From: Agarivorans litoreus
Lineage (GTDB): Bacteria; Pseudomonadota; Gammaproteobacteria; Enterobacterales; Celerinatantimonadaceae
Direction: 5' to 3'
Assembly (NCBI RefSeq): GCF_019649015.1
Contig: NZ_BLPI01000001.1
Location: forward strand, 1,073,501-1,137,500
Length of the DNA stretch: 64,000 bases
Shown here: one piece after another, positions 1 to 9,760 of the stretch
Layout of the letters: each line of letters opens with the position of its first letter
How positions within the stretch are numbered: the stretch's first letter is position 1
Made by a program: the position numbers and the translations under genes
The notes under the pieces: generated by a model
The model's input: only the letters and a program-made list of their open reading frames with translations
Told to the model about the DNA's origin: nothing
Databases searched by the model: none

Positions 1-421
1 CGGCAAACAGTGCACTTAAGGCTACATTAATCAGCCCTTCTAGTTGGAAAATGTAAGGTAAGCTTTGATAGATCGAATAGCCTGAAAACACCATCAGCAG
101 TAGATAGCCATTGGCAGCATTTTTGTAGATCATAAAAATAATTAACAAAGGTACTAAAGCCGGCATCAATAAGGCCATTAACAACTGGGCACTCACTTGT
201 TCTGCAGCCATTAGACCAAACACCAATTTACTCAGCACCATAAACTGCAATACTGCCAACAAAAAAGCTTTCTGCTTGGAATATTGCTGCAAAGTGCCAG
301 GCTCGGGAATAGACGCCAAGGCTTTAGTTACTTTTCGCAGATTCCACTGCTGCTGCTCTGCATGTTCGTAGACTTGTTGTTTGCTTAGCCCTTGAGCTAG
401 TAATTGATCAACTTGTTTCAT
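1..421 (-). CDS. partial hypothetical membrane protein (N-terminal 140 residues)
   Basis: An open frame runs from an ATG at 421 leftward off the window edge, so only the N-terminus is visible. The start MKQVDQLLAQGLSKQQVYEH is preceded by a strong Shine-Dalgarno (GGAGGTGCA). The first 50 residues are hydrophilic and probably helical. Two or more hydrophobic segments follow (about residues 52-72, 80-98 and 103-118), so this is an integral inner-membrane protein. I do not recognise a family. The short soluble N-terminus followed by a membrane block loosely recalls the DUF2157-like protein at 4200-5234, but I see no clear sequence match. Confidence 0.6.
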   Translation of the reverse strand, partial: MKQVDQLLAQGLSKQQVYEHAEQQQWNLRKVTKALASIPEPGTLQQYSKQKAFLLAVLQFMVLSKLVFGLMAAEQVSAQLLMALLMPALVPLLIIFMIYKNAANGYLLLMVFSGYSIYQSLPYIFQLEGLINVALSALFA

Positions 422-1476
422 TGCACCTCCGTAAAGGCTCACTTTACCTTAGTACGCATATTAGCGACATCTTCAGGCGCACAAATAACAATTAGCATAA
501 GCAACAAAACAGATCAGATAATTAGCCAAAGATCCTTAGTATGAATTACCTACAGCTAAGCAAAATTTAGCGCTTTACTCTTGATTATTGCCAAACTTAT
601 TCACATAAGCGCAAGTTATTAACATTTAATCGTTCTACGCAACCAAATCATCTAGAAAATCGAAAAGCCTTAAACTGAGAAAAAACACAATATGCTATTG
701 AGTTTCGACCATTTTATAGTGCTTGTCTCTTAAACAAGCTGCTGTGATATCGATCAGCTTGCTTACGCTAACAGCATAAAAGTAACAATTATTGAACATT
801 CCTACGAAAAAACACACTTAGACTAGTACAGCACTATCAGTAGCTTAGCTTACATCTTTGCGAATCAGGTCAATATAGACTTAGTTTTTTAGCTATTACA
901 TTCTTAAAACAAGGCTCATGAAACGTTCTATTTTTGTATTTATTTTAACTAACAGAAAAATGTCAACGCCACGAAACAAAGAAGCAGTAAAAAAGAATTT
1001 TTTACTAATTTTAGGTGACATTATTGACGCTAAAAGCCGATCCGCTGCAAGCCACTAACTTCACAGGGTAGAGAATTTTATCCACAGCTTTGTGCACTGT
1101 TTCTGTGGGAAAAGCTGTTTGGATTATTTTGCTTATTTCAGTGAAATATATTGTGCTGACGGATATAGGCAGTTGTTACTCTCATTGACAAGTAAAAAAT
1201 CAACTAAGGCTTCTATTTTTATTTGTTAACTAAGTCTTGTCATCCACATAAATCTAATCTCCCGCGCCAACGCTGGGCTGCGCCCATGATCTCAAGAGGA
1301 TCGCAAAAAATTAAGATAGATCTTTTTGCTCATCGTTTTTTGTCACCAAATTTTCACAATTGAATGAAATAATAAGCAGTCGCCCAAGTTGTTGGCTCAC
1401 AATCATTAAATTGCTTTGCCACTGAATCAAGTCAACGTAAACTAATCACCACAGACTCATCACATTTGGTTGCCTG
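422..1476. other. long AT-rich intergenic region
   Basis: About 1.05 kb with no convincing coding frame. It contains two perfect DnaA-box consensus words (TTATTCACA at 597-605, TTATCCACA at 1078-1086), one near match (TCATCCACA at 1240-1248) and three GATC sites within about 40 bases near 1287-1323. It separates a leftward gene from a rightward one, so promoters for both probably lie here, but I could not assign any with confidence. Confidence 0.4.
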
Positions 1477-2406
1477 TTGTTTAAACCATCTCCGGTACAG
1501 TTGGTACATTTTCAGCGCAAGAAAATCTACGTAAAGCGAGATGATTTGCTGCACCCGCAGTTTTCTGGCAACAAAGCACGTAAGTTCTACCACTTCTTAA
1601 ATCACCCGCAACCGGGCGTAAGCACACTAGTAGGAAGTGGATCTGCGCAAGCTAACTCGCTGTATTCTTTAGCTGCGTTAGCGCAACTTAAGCAATGGAA
1701 ATGCGAGTTCTACGTTGACCATATCCCCAGCTGGCTAAAACAAAATCCTTGTGGCAACTATCAAGCAGCGCTAGAGCTAGGCGCACGAATCATTGAGGTA
1801 AGTAGTTTACATCGTCAGCAGCAAGCTAACTTAGACAGCTTTATGCAAACCATTGTTAAGCCAAGCTTATCGCCGCAACAATTATTTATCCCTGAAGGTG
1901 GCCGCTGTGAATATGCACGCGAAGGGGTGGTCACACTAGCGGAAGAGATTGAACAGTGGCAGCACCAAAACCAAATTGGCCGTTTAAACATCATGCTGCC
2001 AGCAGGCACCGGCACCACGGCCTTATTTTTGAGTGAGTACTTTAGCCAAATGAATCCCTGCATTAAAGTATATAGCTGCGCCTGTGTAGGAGATGAAAAC
2101 TATCTAAGCCTGCAATTTACCCAACTTAATAGTAATACCGCCACTCACCCAATTATTCTGCCGCGAGCCAAGAAGTATCACTTTGGTAAGTTATATCGCG
2201 AACACTACCAAACTTGGCTGTCGCTTAAGCAGCAAACCAAGCTTGAGTTTGAGCTTCTCTACGACCCAATTGGCTGGCAATGTTTAATGCGCTTTCTTGA
2301 GGAACAAACGGATGAAACTCCAAGCTTATATATTCACCAAGGTGGTTTATTGGGTAATCAAAGCATGCTGCCACGTTACCAACGAAAATACCCCGATTTA
2401 ACTTAA
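1477..2406 (+). CDS. PLP-dependent ACC deaminase / D-cysteine desulfhydrase family protein
   Basis: A 309-residue fold-type II PLP enzyme. The segment VKRDDLLHPQFSGNKARKF (about residues 19-37) is the family signature; the Lys in SGNKARK should form the Schiff base with PLP. SGSAQANSLYSLAALA follows as the region that usually contacts the cofactor phosphate, and a Gly-rich PAGTGTTALF motif lies near residue 175. The family includes 1-aminocyclopropane-1-carboxylate deaminases and D-cysteine desulfhydrases; the substrate cannot be told from sequence here. The only plausible start is TTG at 1477, without a good ribosome binding site; the frame is open from 1441 with no ATG. The 3' end overlaps the convergent gene at 2403 by four bases. 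Confidence 0.75.
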   Translation: MFKPSPVQLVHFQRKKIYVKRDDLLHPQFSGNKARKFYHFLNHPQPGVSTLVGSGSAQANSLYSLAALAQLKQWKCEFYVDHIPSWLKQNPCGNYQAALELGARIIEVSSLHRQQQANLDSFMQTIVKPSLSPQQLFIPEGGRCEYAREGVVTLAEEIEQWQHQNQIGRLNIMLPAGTGTTALFLSEYFSQMNPCIKVYSCACVGDENYLSLQFTQLNSNTATHPIILPRAKKYHFGKLYREHYQTWLSLKQQTKLEFELLYDPIGWQCLMRFLEEQTDETPSLYIHQGGLLGNQSMLPRYQRKYPDLT

Positions 2407-3158
2407 CGCCAATCTAGCCAATAACTGTAAGGAAACTCTTCAGACAAACTCACTGTTTCTTGATAGTGAGGACTAGGGCTATTTAAGCATTCGGTGCCAT
2501 GAAATTCGGGCTCGGCCCAACCAGTATTTTCGTCCAAATATTCGCGGCTATAACCCCAGCGACCACAAGACAAAATGGTGTCGTAGCTTTGGTCTCTTTG
2601 GCACACCACGCAGGTTTCAAACTCCACCATGATATCTTGGCCCTCTTTACCCAAGGCATCAGAGACAAACGGGGTGTCGTAAATGGCTAAGGTAGACGCT
2701 CTCGTAGGAGGTTCATTCCAGGGCTTATCGAGCGTATCGGCTGGGGTTTGATGTACGCCAGCGCCGTGTTCTAAGGGAAAAGCATCGTAAAAAGGCTCAA
2801 CAAAGCTTGCTGGCGCATCAATTTGAGCCCTGCGTTCATCGCCTAATAAACGGCGATTGGTGGTGCGAATTTGTAACATGCGATATTGGTTACACTGGGC
2901 TTGGTTAGCTAACTCTAACTCGCCTAAGCGATTAGCAAATAGGTGGATTTCTAGCCCCACCCCAGTGGCATTATCTCGCGGAATATAGGACGCTTGCTGA
3001 CGACTGCTGTGATACCAAGCTTCAGAAAAAACCAATACGCCTAGTGTTTGCTGTTGGTAGGTAACAGGACACACTTTCCCCACCCATAACTCTTCAGCGA
3101 CTAAAGCTGAACTTAAGCTGCAATAGCTTAATGTTATCCATAAGCAAACTCGCGTCAT
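2403..3158 (-). CDS. secreted cysteine-containing protein of unknown function
   Basis: 251 residues with a typical Sec signal peptide (hydrophobic segment to about residue 20, likely cleavage after ALVA). The mature part has several cysteines (in GKVCPVT, QAQCNQY, ETCVVCQRD, LSCGRW and TECLNS), including a CxxC, which fits a disulfide-bonded periplasmic or secreted protein. It is rich in Trp, Tyr and acidic residues. I recognise no catalytic motif or family. It is convergent with the PLP enzyme and probably monocistronic. The function is not assignable from sequence. Confidence 0.6.
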   Translation of the reverse strand: MTRVCLWITLSYCSLSSALVAEELWVGKVCPVTYQQQTLGVLVFSEAWYHSSRQQASYIPRDNATGVGLEIHLFANRLGELELANQAQCNQYRMLQIRTTNRRLLGDERRAQIDAPASFVEPFYDAFPLEHGAGVHQTPADTLDKPWNEPPTRASTLAIYDTPFVSDALGKEGQDIMVEFETCVVCQRDQSYDTILSCGRWGYSREYLDENTGWAEPEFHGTECLNSPSPHYQETVSLSEEFPYSYWLDWR

Positions 3159-3276
3159 AAGCTATCCCCGCAATCACTATCTTGCAAATGTCATTTAAGT
3201 GTAGTCGCTATGCCACAAGCTAAAAGTAAGGGGCGGGTTTTAAATCAATACAAGCACTAGAATATAAGGCTTAGTG

Positions 3277-4044
3277 CTAGCGTTCTTGAATCGCTTTAGG
3301 TAGGTAACTCTCTACAATATCTTGAATTTCGCCACTCTCGAGAAGCTGTTGTACGCTCAGTTCAATGTCTTGCAAAATTTGCTCAGCATTGTCGGTATTC
3401 GGGGCGATAGAAATAGTGATATATGACTTCGTAGACGCTAAATAAGCAGGCTGAGCAAGCTCAATATCCATCTCTTGCGCTAGATTCGAAATGAGCCCAA
3501 GGTTGCCTGCAAAGCCATCTACTCTCCCAGCCTCTAACAACTTAAGCGCCTGCGAGTAGGTCGAGGCCGACAGCATGGTCACTCGCCCCTGCTCTGCTGC
3601 ATCATACAACTTTAGCCCATAAACTTTGCTAGCCCCTCTTAACGAGGCCACCCTTTTACCTTCAAAGTTATCCCAGGTAAATGGCTTATCCACTAGGCTG
3701 ACCACCGCTGTTTGAAAACTGGCTACGGCAATTGGCTGGTGAATCGATTGGTCAAACTTTTTATTGGGAAACAAGCAAGAAATCACCACTCCTTGTTCGT
3801 TATGCAGCAGCTCATTAACAATTCGTGGATAAGGAACCACATTCACTTTGGCATCATCTCGCTTTAAGCGCTGAGCAACAAGCTTAAGTATATCGACGTA
3901 ATAGCCTTTCGGCTCACCGCCTTCTTCAAAGCCAGCGGGTTTAGAGTTCAAGGCATAAAAACGATAGAACTCGCCTGAGTGCTTAGCGCTCAGACAACTG
4001 CTAAAGCTTAAAAAAAATAAGGCTATCAGAAACTTAAGCGCCAT
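3277..4044 (-). CDS. periplasmic solute-binding protein, SBP_bac_3 type
   Basis: 255 residues: a signal peptide (MALKFLIALFFLSFSSCLSA) followed by a family 3 substrate-binding fold. EGGEPKGYYVDILKLVAQRL near residue 40 matches the opening lobe typical of amino-acid-binding proteins (G-x-x-x-D). The FEGKRVASLRGASKVYGL segment near residue 125 resembles the family second-lobe entry. No permease or ATPase gene is adjacent, so this is an orphan binding protein, as is common in Shewanella/Vibrio-like genomes. It may supply an unlinked ABC transporter or act as a sensor partner. The ligand is unknown. Confidence 0.75.
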   Translation of the reverse strand: MALKFLIALFFLSFSSCLSAKHSGEFYRFYALNSKPAGFEEGGEPKGYYVDILKLVAQRLKRDDAKVNVVPYPRIVNELLHNEQGVVISCLFPNKKFDQSIHQPIAVASFQTAVVSLVDKPFTWDNFEGKRVASLRGASKVYGLKLYDAAEQGRVTMLSASTYSQALKLLEAGRVDGFAGNLGLISNLAQEMDIELAQPAYLASTKSYITISIAPNTDNAEQILQDIELSVQQLLESGEIQDIVESYLPKAIQER

Positions 4045-4199
4045 AGGCGAATCATGTCCGTTAACATTTAGAATAAGTAAGTAAAGCGACAGCCAAGCTT
4101 ATATGTCAAGTTAGCCTAGGGTAGATATTTTTGACAAATGACTTAGTTTTCTTAAAAGAACAATGGCAAGCTGATGAAATCTCGTAATAGGACTCACTA

Positions 4200-5234
4200 A
4201 TGACTCAAATTACCTCGCGTAAATTACAACAAGCCGTTGAAGCTAATATCATCAGCCAGCAACAAGCAGAAAACTTGCTCAGCTTTTTAGAGCTGCAATC
4301 AAACACCACGGCTCAATTTAGCTTTAGCCATTTGTTGTATTACTTTGGTGGATTAATCGCCATTGGCGCTATGACCTTGTTTATGAACTTGGCTTGGGAA
4401 GGTTTTGGAGGCTGGGGCATCGTTAGCATTAGCCTGTTGTATGCGGTGTTGGCACTACTTCTTTGCCAACGCTTTAAACAGCAAGGCCATATTATTCCTG
4501 CGGGTTTATGCGCCACTTTTGTTATTTGCCTCACTCCTTTGGCAGTATATGGCTTGCAACAAGCGATGGGTTGGTGGCCTAGCTCTAGCCAATATCACGA
4601 CTATCACCGCTATGTTCAATGGCATTGGCTATATATGGAAATCGCCACCCTAGTCGTTGGTTTAATTCTATGTTGGCGCTACCGTTATCCATTTATGTTA
4701 ATGCCGTTGGCCGTTACCCTTTGGTATATGAGCATGGACATCGCCGCCATGTTAGCTGGTGAACGACCCGATTTTCAGTTACGAAGTTTGGTTTCATTAT
4801 ATTTTGGTTTAGCCATGATTCTGCTGGCTTTTTGGGTTGATCTACGCAGTCGCCACAGCGCCGATTTCGCGTTTTGGTTATATTTCTTTGGCGTACTCAC
4901 ATTTTGGTGTGGTTTAAGTTTTCAACAATCCAATAATGAGTGGGCAAAATTTTTGTACTTTCTCACTAACCTAGCCATGATGCTGGCTGGGGTTATTCTG
5001 GCCCGCCGCGTATTTGTGGTTTTTGCTGCCATGGGCTGCTTTTACTATTTTTACTACCTTGCCGATCAAGTATTTAAAAACAGTTGGCTATTTCCAATTT
5101 CACTAACGCTGATTGGATTAGCGATGGTCTATCTAGGTATTCTCTGGCAACGGCATCAAAATACGATTAGCCAGCGCCTTCGAGCTTACTTACCCTTAGC
5201 CTTACAAGAGTTACTCGCTAACAAAATGCACTAA
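4200..5234 (+). CDS. DUF2157-like polytopic membrane protein
   Basis: 344 residues. The first 45 residues are a hydrophilic helical segment (SRKLQQAVEANIISQQQAENLLSFLEL), a layout seen in DUF2157-type membrane proteins, followed by about eight or nine hydrophobic segments to residue 325. It is rich in Trp and Tyr around the membrane boundaries. The ATG at 4200 has a weak AGGA ribosome site nine bases upstream. No catalytic motif is visible. It stands alone, followed by a MITE. The family name is a fold-level impression. Confidence 0.55.
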   Translation: MTQITSRKLQQAVEANIISQQQAENLLSFLELQSNTTAQFSFSHLLYYFGGLIAIGAMTLFMNLAWEGFGGWGIVSISLLYAVLALLLCQRFKQQGHIIPAGLCATFVICLTPLAVYGLQQAMGWWPSSSQYHDYHRYVQWHWLYMEIATLVVGLILCWRYRYPFMLMPLAVTLWYMSMDIAAMLAGERPDFQLRSLVSLYFGLAMILLAFWVDLRSRHSADFAFWLYFFGVLTFWCGLSFQQSNNEWAKFLYFLTNLAMMLAGVILARRVFVVFAAMGCFYYFYYLADQVFKNSWLFPISLTLIGLAMVYLGILWQRHQNTISQRLRAYLPLALQELLANKMH

Positions 5235-5277
5235 GCGCTGTTAGTGTGGTGGTTTGGCTAAACCTCCTTCCAGCTCT

Positions 5278-5520
5278 CTGGGGTCTGTTGAAATTTTGTT
5301 CGAGATAAGCGGGCTTTAATCGCGGCGAGCACTTAGAAGCCTAGTGGGCTAAGCAAAAAGTGCTTAACAAAGAGTAAAGTTCGCTTATCCGAACCCTTCG
5401 GGCAGCATTTCTCAGCGTTAGCAAGTGATTATTAAGCCCACTTAACTGCACACTCACTGCCTTGCCTAAATGGCTAATAAATTGCTGCATAAACCATCAG
5501 CAAAGATCAACAGACCCTAG
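5278..5520. repeat. MITE-like element with terminal inverted repeats and CTAG-type target duplication
   Basis: The ends carry an 11-base perfect inverted repeat, GGGTCTGTTGA at 5281-5291 and TCAACAGACCC at 5507-5517. Including the flanking CTGG/CTAG, 13 of 14 bases match, suggesting a CTAG target duplication as made by some IS5-type transposases. A sub-terminal inverted repeat (TAAGCGGGCTTTAAT near 5307, complementary to ATTAAGCCCACTTA near 5440) and an inner AGCACTTAG/AAGTGCTTA pair extend the symmetry. There is no coding capacity, so any mobility would need a transposase in trans. Confidence 0.7.
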
Positions 5521-5706
5521 TCATTATGTATGATCAACTAAACAGAAAACCTTGAGGAAATCCAAAGCCACACTCAAAAATGTAAAATTTTATTAACATT
5601 CACACAGAATTAATTCTGCTTGCCTACAATTTAAACTTATAAGTAAGCCTATAGCGCCTTGTTTTATATAAGTTAATTATCAATAAGTATTTTACGGACG
5701 GTCACG

Positions 5707-7338
5707 ATGAATGTTAAGAGTTTGAGGTTTAAGTATTCGCTAATTTTTGCTGTGAATGCTTTGTTATTAATTTTGGTATCGCTGATTGGCTTCAATGTTG
5801 GTAAAAGTACCTACAACAGTTTACTCACCATAGAAGAAAACATCTTGCCCGCTCTGGCAGCGGTGCTAAATGCGGATCGAGACCTTTACCAAGCTAGAGT
5901 AGCCGAGTTAGAAGCACTAGACGCCCCAAGTTCAGCGCTAGCCGGCTTAATCGATGATTACCAAGAAAATGCTAAACAAGCCCATCAGCGCATGCAAAAA
6001 TTTAAAGAACTGTTAAGCGACTACCCTGGTGCGACTCAAGGCTTACAAAGTTTTGAGCAAAAGTTTAATCAATGGAAAAAGCCCAGCAATGAGGTTTTTA
6101 CCTTGCTTAAAAACGGCAATAAAAAGCAGGCAATCGCACTAAGCTCAGGCCAAAGCGTGCAAAGCTTTGAAAGCCTGCGCGAGCTATACAATATTGCTAC
6201 CGAAGCGGCAGAAAAGCTCGCCAATGATATTGAGCAACAATCCTCTGCTGATGTTGGCAGTCAATTAAATATGTTAGGTATTATTGCAAGCATTGCCGTA
6301 GTTTTATCCATTTTATTGGCTTATTTTGGCCCTAAAGTTTTAGTTGATTCAATTAACCGTATTACCACCCGTATTAACGACATTACTCAAGGTGATGGCG
6401 ACTTAACTCAGCGCCTAGAAGTACAAAACCATGATGAGATCGGCGAGTTAGCCACTAGCTTTAACCAATTTGTTGATTTACTCGAAGGTTTAATTGGCAA
6501 TGTGAATAAATTCTCTCAAGAGCTCAATCAGTCTGTAGCTGCGATTAGCCAAAAATCGGAACAAACAACCGAAGTAAGTAAAGAGCAAAATCAATCGGTA
6601 GAAATGATTGCCACAGCAGTCACCCAAATGGCCGCAGCTATAAGAGAAGTAGCGAATAACGCCAATCATGCAGCCGAAGAAATTAACACGGTAAATAGCC
6701 AAACCGAACAAGGGCAAAAAGTGACTAAAGAATCGGTGGAACACATCAGCTTGCTGTCTAACACCGTTCAAGAGGCGGCCAATGTAGTTGAAAACTTATC
6801 GCAAGACTCCGACCGCATAGCATCGGTATTAGATGTAATTCGCGGGATTGCCGAGCAAACCAATTTACTCGCCTTAAACGCCGCCATTGAAGCAGCGCGC
6901 GCTGGCGAGCAAGGACGCGGATTTGCCGTGGTAGCCGATGAAGTAAGAAGCCTCGCCAGTAAAACTCAACAATCTACCGAAGACATTCAAAAAATGATTG
7001 AAGCACTACAAAGCGGCGTAACCCAAGCAGTAGATGCCATTAATAAAGGCTCCACAGTTGCCGAAGGCACGGTTGATTTAGCCGGACAAACCTTAGAAGC
7101 GCTTAATCAGATCTTAGAGTCTACTTCTAAGGTGAGCGAGGTTTCGATCTCAACCGCCACCTCTACCGAAGAGCAAAGCCATGTCACCGAAGATATCGAC
7201 CGCAACCTAACGGAGCTAGCCGATAAAACCCGCATTAACTTGGAAAACTCCACCGACTCTTTAGCTGCTGCGCAATTAGCGATAGAGAAAGCGGAGCAAT
7301 TGAACCAACAACTTAGCCGCTTTAAAGTATCGGTTTAG
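5707..7338 (+). CDS. methyl-accepting chemotaxis protein
   Basis: 543 residues. Order: cytoplasmic tip, TM1 at about residues 11-31, a roughly 155-residue periplasmic region predicted to be helical (four-helix-bundle type, no PAS or Cache motif seen), TM2 at about 189-210, HAMP at about 211-265, then a cytoplasmic signalling domain. The near-invariant hairpin tip [20 protein letters not shown] lies at about 379-398, followed by [13 protein letters not shown]. It should cluster at the cell pole, binding CheW and CheA. There is no C-terminal NWETF-type pentapeptide for CheR tethering. The ligand is unknown. The gene is monocistronic with its own terminator. Confidence 0.95.
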   Translation: MNVKSLRFKYSLIFAVNALLLILVSLIGFNVGKSTYNSLLTIEENILPALAAVLNADRDLYQARVAELEALDAPSSALAGLIDDYQENAKQAHQRMQKFKELLSDYPGATQGLQSFEQKFNQWKKPSNEVFTLLKNGNKKQAIALSSGQSVQSFESLRELYNIATEAAEKLANDIEQQSSADVGSQLNMLGIIASIAVVLSILLAYFGPKVLVDSINRITTRINDITQGDGDLTQRLEVQNHDEIGELATSFNQFVDLLEGLIGNVNKFSQELNQSVAAISQKSEQTTEVSKEQNQSVEMIATAVTQMAAAIREVANNANHAAEEINTVNSQTEQGQKVTKESVEHISLLSNTVQEAANVVENLSQDSDRIASVLDVIRGIAEQTNLLALNAAIEAARAGEQGRGFAVVADEVRSLASKTQQSTEDIQKMIEALQSGVTQAVDAINKGSTVAEGTVDLAGQTLEALNQILESTSKVSEVSISTATSTEEQSHVTEDIDRNLTELADKTRINLENSTDSLAAAQLAIEKAEQLNQQLSRFKVSV

Positions 7339-7365
7339 TTAAACAGGTTGCGGAGTTATCTATCA

Positions 7366-7395
7366 AAGAGTAAGCAGCAATACTTGCTCTTTTTT
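7366..7395 (+). terminator. Rho-independent terminator after the MCP gene
   Basis: The stem AAGAGTAAG (7366-7374) pairs with CTTGCTCTT (7383-7391) with one G-U pair and runs into a T tract. It lies 28 bases after the chemoreceptor stop. Confidence 0.8.
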
Positions 7396-7490
7396 GTAGC
7401 TATTTAACCTGAACTTGGGACAAATAAGTGACCATAACTCTGCAATCCAATACCTAATCTAGCTTAGTGTTTCCGACGAGATAGTTTGGC

Positions 7491-8440
7491 TTATCTATAT
7501 AGCTGTTGATAGTTGGGCAAGTGCTCAAGCCAAAATGGTGGAGTACCAATATATTGCTGCACCGCACCAATAAACTCTTTCACTAACACCGTTTGCTTAC
7601 GGTGCGGATACACCGCATAGATACCAGTATCCATGGTTGAAATTTGGTAGTTGGTAAGCAGTGGCACTAAACCTAAGGTTTCGGTGGATGCCTCAAGATT
7701 AAACAAGTCAATCATGCTGTAGCCTAAACCATCACACACCGCGCCCATCAAGGCTCGTACATCACTCACTTTATAATTTCCTTGCATGCGATAGCTTTGG
7801 TTGGGTTCACCATGCGGGGTTTCGCCCAGCTTTATATGATCAAGCACCCGCTCGCCATTGCTATACACAACTGCGGGTAACGCCAATAATTGCTCTGGTG
7901 TTTCGGGCATACCGTGCTGCTCAACAAAGCTTTTAGAAGCAACCAAAGCAAAGTGAGTGTTTGCTAACTTTTTTGCAATCAAGTTAGACGCATTTAACTT
8001 ACCAATGCGAAATGCTAAATCATAATGGTCGGCAATAATGTCTGAGCGGCGATCTTCCAATACCATGCTAATTTTTACCTGTGGGTATTGCTTCATAAAC
8101 TGCGAGACCACCGATTGTAAGTATTGCTGGCCAAAAAATTTTTTGGCGCGACAATTCTTAAGGTGCCCTTAGGCTCCAGTTGGTAAGAATCGGCAATAAT
8201 CTGAATGTCGCCCAAGGTATCTAACAACTGCAAGGCTTTATCGAAAATCTCTTCACCCGCTGGAGTTAAGGAAAAAGAACGGGTAGAACGATTAAGTAGC
8301 TGCACGCCAAGTTCAGTTTCGAACTTTTTAATCTGCTTAGAGAGCAAAGAATTATCCATATTGTGCAAGGCAGCAGCTTTAGCAAATGAGCCTTGCTGCA
8401 CAACATCAACAAACAAAGACAATTGCTTGGTATTCGACAT
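7491..8440 (-). pseudogene. LysR-family regulator with a single-base frameshift
   Basis: Two overlapping frames together make a standard LysR protein of about 315 residues. The upstream part (8440 down to about 8125) encodes the HTH domain (MSNTKQLSLFVDVVQQGSFA ... SLLSKQIKKFETELGVQL). The downstream part (to 7491) encodes the effector-binding domain (VVSQFMKQYPQVKISMVLED ...). The frames join at an A6T6 tract near 8133-8144; adding one base there restores ..APKKFFGQQYLQSVVSQF... A good ribosome site (AAGGAG) precedes the ATG at 8440. This is either a true disruption or a homopolymer assembly error; the rest of the protein looks intact and unconstrained decay is not evident. Confidence 0.8.
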
Positions 8441-8763
8441 TCTTTCTCCTTATTTCTAAAACCCTGCACTTAAGATAACCGCTTACTAAGCAAGGCAAGC
8501 TCTACTAATATTTTTTGCTTATGCCTGAGCAGCATTGCCAAGCAACAACATGTAACTAAACATCTTTGTTTTCTTGGCGAGACTTCAACTAAAAGTTATC
8601 CAATTTAGGACACCTTACTAGGGATTATTGATCTTTAGAGCTGATAGCGCAGTAGCCATAGACTAAAAGTGCTGCACTAAGCGCTCTCCTCCCTAATCAC
8701 TCCACCTTAGCGGATATATTTTTTTACTGTACAGTTCCCCAAATCAATCTGAGGCTTAGCTCA
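8441..8763. other. intergenic stretch without recognisable features
   Basis: About 320 bases upstream of the frameshifted LysR gene and downstream of the ybjQ-like gene. I see no ORF, strong hairpin or known operator here. Confidence 0.4.
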
Positions 8764-9081
8764 TTACAAACTTAACTTAACGGCAGTGCCAAACACCATA
8801 ATTTCTGAAGAACCGTCCATAATTGCGCTGGTAGTAAAACGGATCCCTACCACCGCGTCAGCACCCTTGTTTTTGGCGCTCTCAACCATGCGTTGAATCG
8901 CCACATCACGCGCTTCGCTTAGCATCTCGGTGTAACCTCGAATTTCCCCACCAACAATGCTTTTAAAGCCCGCCATAATGTCGCGCCCAATATGCTTAGA
9001 CTGCACCACACTGCCAGTCACCACACCTAATACTTCGTGAGTAGGTTTTCCGGCTATTGATTCGGTAGTAGTAAAGATCAT
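8764..9081 (-). CDS. YbjQ / UPF0145 family protein
   Basis: 105 residues, the usual length for this family. The N-terminus (MIFTTTESIAGKPTHEVLGV), the central GGEIRGYTEMLSEARDVAIQRM and the closing GADAVVGIRF plus FGTAVKL are hallmarks of UPF0145 (heavy-metal-binding-domain fold) proteins. These form pentameric beta/alpha assemblies, but no biochemical role is firmly known. It is a single gene ending close to the LysR promoter region. The start ATG at 9081 is followed directly by conserved residues, so I am confident in it. Confidence 0.9.
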   Translation of the reverse strand: MIFTTTESIAGKPTHEVLGVVTGSVVQSKHIGRDIMAGFKSIVGGEIRGYTEMLSEARDVAIQRMVESAKNKGADAVVGIRFTTSAIMDGSSEIMVFGTAVKLSL

Positions 9082-9266
9082 CTTGATTCCTTAGGTGGAG
9101 TGACTTGGTTTGTACTTTGGCATGATAGCTTAAAAGCAAAATCGGCCATACTGCCAAGCCAGTTACTGTTTGATTAGCTGGCAAAACTTCGCAGTTAAAA
9201 AGAGCTTGTAATATGCAATTGTATCCATCAGTAGTAACGCAGAAGTGGATCTCTGATACCTAACTG

Positions 9267-9760
9267 GTTTTTGCCCCTTTATGTATAAGCTATAGAGTAA
9301 AAGCTTAGCTAAGCAAATAGAAAACTCGCCTTGCATCTTCTTAGATCCTCCGTTGCGCATTCACAAGGGAGTTGAAGTAACTCGCTACGCTCAAACAGAC
9401 TTCAACTCTGCTCCCTTATTCATTTACGCTACTCGGCGAAGATGATGGGATTGAAAAGCACAATCTTGGCTATCGAGTGTGTGAAATGTTTTGTCCCCTT
9501 TATGTGTTAGCTATAGAGTAAAGGCTTTCGCCTGCGGCGACGTCATTTTTCTTTGACGAGCAAAGAAAAACGAAGCAAAAAGAAAACTCGCCCTGCATCT
9601 TCTTAAACCCTTCGTTGCGCATTCACAAGGGAGTTGAAGTAACTCGCTGCGCTCAAACAGACTTCAACTCTGCTCCCTTGTTCATTTACGCTACTCGGCG
9701 AAGATGATGGGATTGAAAAACACAGTCTTGGCTATCGGATGTAAGGAATGGTTTTGCCCC
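9267..9760. repeat. head-to-tail direct repeat (two copies plus a third unit start)
   Basis: Copy A (9267-9487) and copy B (9488-9750) are about 85-90% identical over their shared parts, and the unit start GTTTTGCCCC recurs at 9751-9760. Each copy contains a large imperfect hairpin built from AAGGGAGTTGAAGT and ACTTCAACTCTGCTCCCTT. Copy B carries about 50 extra bases (near 9522-9578) of a CTTTCGCCTGCGGCGA...TTTCTTTG...CAAAGAAAA type that is itself partly palindromic. There is no convincing protein; it looks like a dispersed intergenic repeat family duplicated in tandem. Confidence 0.75.

Noticed and set aside
422..1476. Possible chromosomal origin: two perfect DnaA boxes, one near match, clustered GATC sites, AT-rich
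   Set aside because: None of the usual origin neighbours (mnmG, dnaA, rsmG, parAB) is present, and the rRNA operon on the right is transcribed toward this region, which would be head-on if replication started here.
5278..5520. Small coding gene inside the MITE
   Set aside because: No frame of useful length; the palindromic structure explains the sequence.
9163..9360. 65-codon minus-strand frame within the first repeat copy
   Set aside because: Falls in the duplicated intergenic repeat and is not preserved in the second copy.
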